From Desulfatitalea alkaliphila (GTDB lineage Bacteria; Desulfobacterota; Desulfobacteria; Desulfobacterales; Desulfosarcinaceae): 40,000 bases of DNA. The first letter of the stretch is position 1; every line of letters starts with the position of its first letter. Both the position numbers and the translations under genes were made by a program. Shown here one piece after another: positions 32,821 through 40,000 of the stretch. The DNA is taken from contig NZ_JALJRB010000025.1 of assembly GCF_022968795.1 (NCBI RefSeq), positions 1 through 40,000 of the forward strand, in the 5' to 3' direction. The notes under the pieces are model-generated. The model ran no database searches. It saw only the letters and a list, made by a program, of their open reading frames with translations, and was not told the origin of the DNA.

Positions 32821-33717
32821 ATGGCGACTCTAAAAGAAGTTAAACTCAAAATTGCCGCGGTCAAAAAGACCAAGCAGATCACCAAGGCGATGAACATGGT
32901 GGCTGCCTCCCGGTTGCGCAGTGCCCAGCAGCGCATGGAGGGCTTCCGGCCCTATGCCGCGAAGTTCGAAGAGGTGTTGGGCAGCCTCGCCCAAAGTTCC
33001 GCGGACGATAGCAATCCGTTGCTGGTACCCCGTGAGTCCATCAAAACGGCCAACGTGTTGTTGTGCACCTCGGATCGCGGCCTTTGCGGTGGTTTCAACG
33101 CCAATCTGATCGAAAAGGCCGAGGAGCTGGCCAACACCCTGGCCGACAAGGGCGTCGCGGTCTCTTTCACCGCCTTTGGTAAAAAGGGACGGGATTGGCT
33201 GCGGCGGGAGAAACGCACCATGGTGGAGCAGCACATCGGTGTGATGGGTGGCACCATCGGGTTCAACATTGCCGCCACCACGGGTCGCGATATGGTCTCC
33301 AGCTTTCTTCAGGGCACCTACGACGAGGTGCTGATGGTCTATGCCGAGTTTGTCGGCATGTCCAAACAGCTGCCGGTCGTTAAACAGTTGCTGCCCATTC
33401 CGCCCCTGGAAATCGCTGATGAGCAGCAGGTGTCGGATGAGGAGGCGACCTATCTGCCGGAACACATCTGCGAACCTTCACCGGAGGAGCTGTTGGGTGA
33501 AATTCTGCCCAAGAGTGTGGATATTCAGATCTACAGAGCGCTGCTCGAAACGTCGGCCAGTGAGCATGCCGCCCGGATGCTGGCCATGGACAACGCCACC
33601 AAGGCATGCAACGACATGATTGAAAGTTTGACCCTGGCCTACAACAAGGCCCGCCAGTCATCCATTACCGCCGAACTGATGGATATCGTGGGCGGCGCCG
33701 AAGCCCTCAAAGGTTAA
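32821..33717 (+). CDS. atpG: ATP synthase F1 subunit gamma
   Basis: A 298-residue protein. Typical termini: MATLKEVKLKIAAVKKTKQI at the start and ARMLAMDNATKACNDMIESL with NKARQSSITAELMDIVGGAE at the end, the paired helices of the central rotor shaft. CTSDRGLCGGFNANL is also conserved. It couples proton flow through the c-ring to catalysis. GGGCTGAGCTTT precedes the ATG. Confidence 0.98.
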   Translation: MATLKEVKLKIAAVKKTKQITKAMNMVAASRLRSAQQRMEGFRPYAAKFEEVLGSLAQSSADDSNPLLVPRESIKTANVLLCTSDRGLCGGFNANLIEKAEELANTLADKGVAVSFTAFGKKGRDWLRREKRTMVEQHIGVMGGTIGFNIAATTGRDMVSSFLQGTYDEVLMVYAEFVGMSKQLPVVKQLLPIPPLEIADEQQVSDEEATYLPEHICEPSPEELLGEILPKSVDIQIYRALLETSASEHAARMLAMDNATKACNDMIESLTLAYNKARQSSITAELMDIVGGAEALKG

Positions 33718-33754
33718 GACGCATAACGAACTGAGTTTCATAGGAGGAATATAG

Positions 33755-35176
<1,422 letters not shown>

Positions 35177-35193
35177 ACGGTTGAGGGGAAAGC

Positions 35194-35613
35194 ATGGCTG
35201 AAAAGACATTGAAATTGGAGATCGTGACCCCCGAAAAATCGGTGGTCAGCGAGACGGCACGCATCGTCATGGCCCCTGCCGCCCTCGGGGAGTTCGGCGT
35301 GTTGCCCGGCCACACCCCGTTCATGACCAACCTCAAACTCGGGACGGTGCGCTACGTCGACGATGGGGGCAAGGAGCGCCTGGTGTTTGTCAGCGGCGGT
35401 TTTGCTGAAGCGTTGCCCAACAAGGTTACCATATTGGCCGAATCTGCCGAACGGCGTCGTGAGATAGACGTTGATCGCGCAAAAGCGGCCTTGGAGCGTG
35501 CCGAGAAACGGCTGGCCAGCGAAGATCGAGAGGGCATCGATTTTGTGCGTGCCCGCGCAGCGTTGGCGCGCGCGATCATGCGTATCAGAATGGCGGAGTC
35601 GCCACGCGTTTGA
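35194..35613 (+). CDS. atpC: ATP synthase F1 subunit epsilon
   Basis: A 139-residue protein with GAGGGGAAAGC before the ATG. The beta-sandwich domain (LKLEIVTPEKSVVSETARIV, GEFGVLPGHTPFMTNLK, FVSGGFAEALPNKVTILAESA) is followed by the two-helix C-terminal domain that can block rotation. Last gene of the operon; the terminator is 28 bp downstream. Confidence 0.97.
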   Translation: MAEKTLKLEIVTPEKSVVSETARIVMAPAALGEFGVLPGHTPFMTNLKLGTVRYVDDGGKERLVFVSGGFAEALPNKVTILAESAERRREIDVDRAKAALERAEKRLASEDREGIDFVRARAALARAIMRIRMAESPRV

Positions 35614-35640
35614 TATAACGGATCCACTCATGAACAAAGA

Positions 35641-35668
35641 GGGCGACCGGTGTCGGTTGCCCTTTTTT
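35641..35668 (+). terminator. Intrinsic terminator of the ATP synthase operon
   Basis: GGGCGACCG (35641-35649), loop GTGT and CGGTTGCCC (35654-35662) form a 9-bp stem with one G-T pair, followed by six T. Confidence 0.88.
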
Positions 35669-35760
35669 GTGGGGCTGCTGCGACTGCGGACAGGACGAAA
35701 GGCCGCTGCAACGCCGGTGGATGACCGCGTGCAAGTGGATTTGGGAGCAAGGTGAAAATT

Positions 35761-36528
35761 ATGACAGACACGGTGGGCATTGTCATTCTGGCGGCCGGTC
35801 TTGGAACCCGCATGGAATCGGATTTGGCCAAGGTGCTGCACCCTATTTGCGGTGTGCCGATGATTCGATACGTTGTCGACACCGCAGCCACGGTCGCCGG
35901 CAATAATGTCGTCGTCGTGGTGGGACACCAAGCCGAACGGGTCAAACAGGTGGTGGCCGAAACGGTCTCGGCTCATTTTGCACTACAGGAGCGCCAGCTG
36001 GGGACGGGTCACGCGGTGATGTGTGCCTTGCCGTCGATTCCCGACGATGTTGCGCAGGTGGTGGTGCTTTGTGGCGACGTGCCCCTGATCAGGCCGGGCA
36101 CCATAGAACAATTGGTGGCCGATCACTGCCGCCAACGACGGGATGTCACCTTGTTGGCGGTGCGACTATCAAATCCAAAAGGGTACGGCCGACTGATCTT
36201 CGATGCCGGTGGCGGATTGACCGCCATCGTGGAGGAGGCCGACGCCGATGAGGTGCAAAAAGCGATCAACATCGTCAATGCCGGTATTTATGTAATACGG
36301 CGCGATTTTCTTGAAAGCGTCTTGCCCCGGTTGGGCCGCGACAACAAGCAAAACGAAATTTATCTGACGGACATCGTCGGATTGGGGTATCGTGACCAAC
36401 GCCCCATTGGTGCCGTGATCGTGTCCGACAGTAGCGAAATCCTGGGTGTCAACAGTCGTGATGACTTGCAAATAGTAGAAAAAATTATGAATATGAGGGG
36501 TTCGGGGAAAGATCTTGACTTCAGTTGA
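35761..36528 (+). CDS. Short GlmU-like nucleotidyltransferase without acetyltransferase domain
   Basis: A 255-residue protein from the ATG at 35761 (a GTG at 35752 is an alternative). It matches the uridylyltransferase half of GlmU: VILAAGLGTRMESDLAKVLH at the start, VVVVGHQAERVK, QLGTGHAVMCALP, LCGDVPLI and NIVNAGIYVIRRDFL. The usual Pro of the S-x-x-P-K-V motif is Ala here. The left-handed beta-helix acetyltransferase half (about 200 residues in GlmU) is absent; the frame stops and the next gene overlaps by none of it. It would make UDP-GlcNAc or a related sugar nucleotide; the acetylation of glucosamine-1-phosphate would need another enzyme. Confidence 0.82.
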   Translation: MTDTVGIVILAAGLGTRMESDLAKVLHPICGVPMIRYVVDTAATVAGNNVVVVVGHQAERVKQVVAETVSAHFALQERQLGTGHAVMCALPSIPDDVAQVVVLCGDVPLIRPGTIEQLVADHCRQRRDVTLLAVRLSNPKGYGRLIFDAGGGLTAIVEEADADEVQKAINIVNAGIYVIRRDFLESVLPRLGRDNKQNEIYLTDIVGLGYRDQRPIGAVIVSDSSEILGVNSRDDLQIVEKIMNMRGSGKDLDFS

Positions 36529-36569
36529 GCCCCACGCATATAGTGTTTCTAAACAGACGAGGTGTAAGT

Positions 36570-36815
36570 TTGGATCAAGATACCGTTATAACGCAATTTG
36601 AGATATTAGAGCGTAAAATCGAACAGTTGATCGAGGCGTGCAAAGTTCGTGATGCGGAAATCGCCCAATTGCGTCAGGGCAATGAGCAAATGACCCGTCA
36701 ATTGCAAGAACAAGCGGCGGTGCAAGAAAAGGATGAAGCGCTAAAGACACTGATTCGGTCAAAGGTCGATGGTTTGATGAACAGATTGTCCGAATTTGCG
36801 GATGAAAAGGATTAA
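36570..36815 (+). CDS. ZapB-like coiled-coil cell division protein
   Basis: An 81-residue protein from TTG 36570, with GAGGTG 5 nt upstream; the frame is open to 36525 but that start lacks a ribosome binding site and overlaps the previous gene. Almost the whole protein is a coiled coil (ITQFEILERKIEQLIEACKV, then EIAQLRQGNEQMTRQLQEQA). Size, coiled coil and location directly before zapA fit ZapB, which crosslinks FtsZ rings through ZapA. Sequence identity in this family is low, so the name is a structural inference. Confidence 0.6.
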   Translation: MDQDTVITQFEILERKIEQLIEACKVRDAEIAQLRQGNEQMTRQLQEQAAVQEKDEALKTLIRSKVDGLMNRLSEFADEKD

Positions 36816-37148
36816 TTGAATGGGGCGGAGAAGGGAATTTCGACTTCGTTGGATCAAGTGCTGACCATAGAGATACTGGGGCAGACCTTCACATTCAAAA
36901 CCGACGTGAATCGCGCGGAAGCCCAATCGGTGGCCGATTATGTGTTAGAATCGGTCGACCAGGCCCGAGCGCAATGTGCAGGCAATACCCTGAACCCGGA
37001 CAAACGTGCGATATTGGTGCTTACCGCTTTGAACATCGCCAATGAATTTTTCGATCTGAAGAAACGACATCAGCGATTGCTCGAGGACATTGGACAGCGG
37101 TCCGGAAATCTATTGCACACACTTGAATCGCAACTCGGGTTATCCTGA
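36816..37148 (+). CDS. zapA: Cell division protein ZapA
   Basis: A 110-residue protein from TTG 36816, which has AAAAGGA 5 nt upstream and follows the previous stop without a gap; a TTG at 36849 is a possible later start. The N-terminal globular domain (LTIEILGQTFTFKTDVNRAE, about residues 15-40, then VADYVLESVDQ) is followed by the long helix (ILVLTALNIANEFFDLKKRH) and a coiled tail. ZapA bundles FtsZ filaments at mid-cell. It precedes the 6S RNA candidate, as in many proteobacteria. Confidence 0.85.
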   Translation: MNGAEKGISTSLDQVLTIEILGQTFTFKTDVNRAEAQSVADYVLESVDQARAQCAGNTLNPDKRAILVLTALNIANEFFDLKKRHQRLLEDIGQRSGNLLHTLESQLGLS

Positions 37149-37276
37149 GCTTACCACGGTAGTCGGCCTTAGCGCCGGCGGATGTGGACGATCTTGCCTC
37201 GATGGTGCAAGACAGACGAAACCAGCCCTTTCCGTGGCCATGACAGATGAACGTGCGTGAGTGCGTCGAATTGGGT

Positions 37277-37459
37277 GATCACCCCTGCTGTGTGCGTGAT
37301 TGGAAGATGTGCTTTGACCCAACGCTTATTCAAAGGGAGCCCTTCTTGGCTTCGGTGTGCAAGTTCTGCATGTACAGAAAAGCCTGAAGAAGTCACAGGG
37401 CGCCCACTTGCCTTTATGGTTCAAAGGCCTGCCAACACGGCATCTTGGTGGGGGTGATC
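37277..37459 (+). ncRNA. ssrS: 6S RNA candidate
   Basis: A 183-nt segment whose ends pair perfectly over 9 bp (GATCACCCC 37277-37285 with GGGGTGATC 37451-37459). The next arms continue pairing (TGCGTGATTGG with CCAACACGGCA), then CTTTGACC with GGTTCAAAG (one bulge), a large unpaired central part, and an inner stem (GGGAGCCC, TTCTT, GGCTT with AAGCC, AAGAA, GGGCGCCC). This long hairpin with a central bubble and the size match 6S RNA, which mimics an open promoter and binds sigma-70 RNA polymerase. The gap zapA-rny (37149-37680) has no gene; zapA-6S is a classical order. Ends are approximate. Confidence 0.72.
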
Positions 37460-37680
37460 CTCCATTTGCGCGTGACCCGAACGCAGCCGGTGCTCGTGCT
37501 CCAATGGGCATGAACACCCTGGTCTTTCCTTCACTGTCCCCATCCATTATCCCCTTCGATCATTGATCGTTCATTATCCAACCGATCCAATCACGGACGG
37601 GCATCCCCTTTGTGTTGAAGAACAAGGGGGGCAATTGCCCGGCCATTTTGAAATATGACAACAACCCTCACGGAGGCACG

Positions 37681-39243
37681 ATGAACGGATATGTGTTCGC
37701 CCTGGTGATCGTGGGACTCGGTGTCGGCTTTGGTGCGGCGTTTCTGCTCAATTGGCTGATGGAACGACGTAAGACCGAAGCGGCACGGACGGAAGCGGAA
37801 AGAATCCTTGAGGAGAGCCGGAACAGAGCCGATGCCCTGCTCAAGGAGGCCAGTCTGGAAGCCAAAGACCGGCTTCTGGTGATGAAGAACGAGTTTGACG
37901 CCGAAACGAAAGAGACGCGCGCCGAGCTCAAGAAACTCGAACGTCGATTGATGCAGAAGGAGGAAAACATCGATCGCAAGCAGGAGACTTGCGATCAAAA
38001 GGAAAAAGAGCTGCAACAGATCGAAAAAGAGATCGAAAGCCGTCATGAGACCATCGCCCAAAAAGAACAGCAATGCGATTCAATGATCGAGGAGCAGCGC
38101 TTGCAACTCGAAAGAATTTCCGCCCTGACCGCTGAGCAGGCCAAGGAGCTGCTGTTGCGGGCGATGGAGAACGAAGCTCGCTACGAAGGGGCGAAACTGA
38201 TCAAAAGGATCGAGAGCGAGGCCAAGGAGGAAGCGGACAAGAAAGCCAAAAAAATTCTGGCCACCGCCATCCAACGGTATGCCGCCGATTATGTGGCCGA
38301 GCGCACCGTGACCGTGGTTCAGCTGCCCAGCGACGAAATGAAAGGGCGCATCATCGGTCGTGAAGGCCGCAACATCCGGGCTTTGGAGGCGGCCACCGGG
38401 ATCGACCTGATTATCGACGATACCCCCGAGGCCGTCATTCTCTCCGGGTTCAACCCCGTGCGGCGGGAGGTGGCGCGTCAATCCTTGATGAAATTGATTG
38501 CCGACGGCCGTATCCACCCGGCCCGTATTGAAGATGTGGTCAAGAAGGTCACCGTCGAAATCGATGCATCCATCAAAGAGGCCGGTGAGCAGGCGGCCTT
38601 CGATCTGGGAGTTCACGGCATTCACCCCGAATTGATTAAATATTTGGGCCAGCTCAAGTATCGGACAAGCTACTCTCAGAATGTGCTGCAGCACTCCATC
38701 GAGGTGGGGTTTTTGTGCGGTATCATGGCAGCGGAACTCGGGTTGAAGGAGAAACTGGCCCGGCGCATGGGACTGCTGCACGACATCGGCAAGGGGATTG
38801 ATCACGAGGTAGAGGGGCCCCACGCACTGATCGGTTCGCGTTTGGCGAAAAAATTTGGTGAAACGCCACAGATCGTTAATGCCATTGCCGCTCACCATGA
38901 AGATGTGCCGCCGGCGACCGTCTACGACATCCTGGTCCAGGCGGCTGATGGGTTATCCGGTGCGCGCCCCGGGGCACGCAAGGAGCTGCTTGAAAACTAT
39001 GTCAAGCGGCTGGAGGAGCTGGAGGGGATCGCCACAGGCTTTCGCGGTGTGGATTGCGCATACGCCATCCAGGCCGGCCGGGAGCTGCGGGTCATTGTGG
39101 AAAGCGGTAAAATCAACGATGAGGACGCTATTCTGATGAGCCGCGATATCGTTAAAAAGATCGAGGAAGTGCTGACCTTTCCGGGCCAGATCAAGGTGAC
39201 GGTGATACGGGAAACAAGGGCCGTCGAATATGCCAACAAATAG
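37681..39243 (+). CDS. rny: Ribonuclease Y
   Basis: A 520-residue protein from the ATG at 37681, which has GGAGG 5 nt upstream; the frame is open to 37612. An N-terminal transmembrane helix ([20 protein letters not shown]) is followed by a long coiled coil (residues 30-190), a KH domain ([20 protein letters not shown]) and an HD domain with the metal-binding His367-Asp368 in [12 protein letters not shown]. RNase Y is the membrane-anchored endonuclease that starts mRNA decay in bacteria lacking or supplementing RNase E. Confidence 0.97.
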   Translation: MNGYVFALVIVGLGVGFGAAFLLNWLMERRKTEAARTEAERILEESRNRADALLKEASLEAKDRLLVMKNEFDAETKETRAELKKLERRLMQKEENIDRKQETCDQKEKELQQIEKEIESRHETIAQKEQQCDSMIEEQRLQLERISALTAEQAKELLLRAMENEARYEGAKLIKRIESEAKEEADKKAKKILATAIQRYAADYVAERTVTVVQLPSDEMKGRIIGREGRNIRALEAATGIDLIIDDTPEAVILSGFNPVRREVARQSLMKLIADGRIHPARIEDVVKKVTVEIDASIKEAGEQAAFDLGVHGIHPELIKYLGQLKYRTSYSQNVLQHSIEVGFLCGIMAAELGLKEKLARRMGLLHDIGKGIDHEVEGPHALIGSRLAKKFGETPQIVNAIAAHHEDVPPATVYDILVQAADGLSGARPGARKELLENYVKRLEELEGIATGFRGVDCAYAIQAGRELRVIVESGKINDEDAILMSRDIVKKIEEVLTFPGQIKVTVIRETRAVEYANK

Positions 39244-39250
39244 ATGACCA

Positions 39251-39297
39251 CGGCCGATGGCGGTGGTGGCACCCGGTGCCTCCATAGCCATCGGCCG
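39251..39297. repeat. Nested hairpin between rny and tyrS
   Basis: CGGCCGATGGC (39251-39261) and its exact complement (39287-39297) enclose an inner GGCACC/GGTGCC stem. No T-run follows, so it may be a weak terminator or an mRNA-stabilising hairpin. Confidence 0.5.
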
Positions 39298-39330
39298 GGA
39301 CGGATCTTTGCAGTAACGGAGCGACAGAGA

Positions 39331-40000
39331 ATGGCGAATGTTATCGAGGTAATGCGCGACAGGGGGTTCATCGAACAGACCACCCACGACCAGGAGCTGC
39401 GCGAATATGCCGGATCGGGGTCCATCAGCTGCTACATCGGCTTTGATCCCACCGCTGCGAGCCTCCATGTGGGCCACCTGGTGCCGATCATGGCCTTGGC
39501 GCACATGCAACGGTGCGGCCACCGGCCCATTGCCCTGGTCGGTGGCGGTACCGGTCTGGTAGGGGATCCCAGCGGCAAGACGGAAATGCGCAAAATGCTC
39601 ACCGTGGCGCAAGTGAATGCCAATGTGGCGGATATCAAACGGCAGTTGGCGCACTTTTTGGACTTCTCCGACGGCAAGGCCATGTTGCTCAATAACGCCG
39701 AGTGGCTTGGGCAAATCGCCCTGATTCCCTTTCTGCGCGATTTCGGGCGCCACTTTTCCGTCAATCGTATGATCAAGGCGGAAAGTTGCCGGGCGCGGCT
39801 GGAATCGGAGGAGGGGCTAAGTTTCATCGAGTTCAATTACATGGTGCTGCAAGCCTATGACTTTTATACCCTTTGCGAACAGCACGGGTGTCGGCTGCAG
39901 ATGGGCGGCAGCGACCAGTGGGGCAACATTGTCGCCGGAATCGATCTGATTCGCCGGACCCTCGGGCAGCAAGCCTTTGGCGTTACTTTCAAGCTGATCA
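39331..40000 (+). CDS. tyrS: Tyrosyl-tRNA synthetase, 5' part
   Basis: The first 223 residues; the gene runs past the window end. The ATG at 39331 has GGAG about 10 nt upstream. Class I signature HVGH at 46-49 within FDPTAASLHVGHL, the adenylate-binding LVGGGTGLVGDPSGK, and the tyrosine-pocket region FNYMVLQAYDFYTLCEQHG and MGGSDQWGNI are present. The KMSKS loop and C-terminal S4 domain lie beyond the edge. It charges tRNA-Tyr. Confidence 0.97.
   Translation, partial: MANVIEVMRDRGFIEQTTHDQELREYAGSGSISCYIGFDPTAASLHVGHLVPIMALAHMQRCGHRPIALVGGGTGLVGDPSGKTEMRKMLTVAQVNANVADIKRQLAHFLDFSDGKAMLLNNAEWLGQIALIPFLRDFGRHFSVNRMIKAESCRARLESEEGLSFIEFNYMVLQAYDFYTLCEQHGCRLQMGGSDQWGNIVAGIDLIRRTLGQQAFGVTFKLI

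Noticed and set aside
37140-37566. Several short open frames on both strands after zapA
   Set aside because: They overlap the 6S RNA fold, have no ribosome binding sites and encode no recognisable sequence.

Overview
The window looks like chromosome of a sulfate-reducer-like Desulfobacterota member (the former Deltaproteobacteria, perhaps Desulfosarcina/Desulfobacteraceae-like; inferred from gene content and order, not from a search). The pointers are a split F-type ATP synthase operon that starts with paired b' and b subunits and lacks the a and c genes, a short GlmU-like enzyme after atpC, an mreBCD-mrdA-rodA-bactofilin block directly upstream of the atp genes, a hom-thrH threonine module, and a long FadE/DmdC-type acyl-CoA dehydrogenase under an apparent sigma-54 promoter. 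The DNA is GC-rich, with several palindromic intergenic repeats.

Region 1 (1 to about 7220) is an accessory element lying against the 3' end of an initiator tRNA-fMet gene. It carries a cut-off unknown gene, a small HTH (AlpA/excisionase-like) gene, a Cys-rich unknown, a DnaB-N/RecA-fold replication protein with iteron-like repeats at and after its 3' end, a Nu1-like small terminase candidate, two small unknowns (one a zinc ribbon), and a prohead protease fused to a Mu gpT-like major capsid protein. On the opposite strand is a small coiled-coil/HTH gene preceded by a structured RNA that resembles the C4/CI antisense RNAs of P1/P4-type phages. No large terminase, portal, tail or lysis gene is visible. 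The layout suggests a phage satellite that brings its own capsid and packaging-recognition gene, or a decayed prophage; the left end is outside the window.

Region 2 (7.2 to 16.3 kb) is core chromosome. On the minus strand is hom-thrH-thioesterase-DUF167 followed by tRNA-fMet; divergent from hom come purM, a possible 27-residue peptide and tsaD. A gene-free stretch of about 660 bp (12.6 to 13.25 kb) holds three different inverted-repeat elements, one of them MITE-like. Then, on the minus strand, come nagZ, mltG and wrbA.

Region 3 (16.8 to 23.6 kb) holds a coiled-coil lipoprotein, a PAS/AAA+/Fis sigma-54 activator, an acyl-CoA dehydrogenase with a clear -24/-12 promoter, and an overlapping pair encoding an LD-carboxypeptidase and a beta-lactamase-fold serine hydrolase.

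Region 4 (23.7 to 40 kb) is a dense run of plus-strand housekeeping genes: the elongasome genes mreBCD, mrdA and rodA with a bactofilin; the ATP synthase genes atpF', F, H, A, G, D, C, with a promoter before them and a strong terminator after; a glmU-like gene; zapB-like and zapA; a 6S RNA candidate in the classical position after zapA; rny; and the 5' part of tyrS, which runs off the end. Cell-wall synthesis and turnover (mre/mrd/rodA, mltG, nagZ, ldcA, glmU-like) is a recurring theme of the core part.
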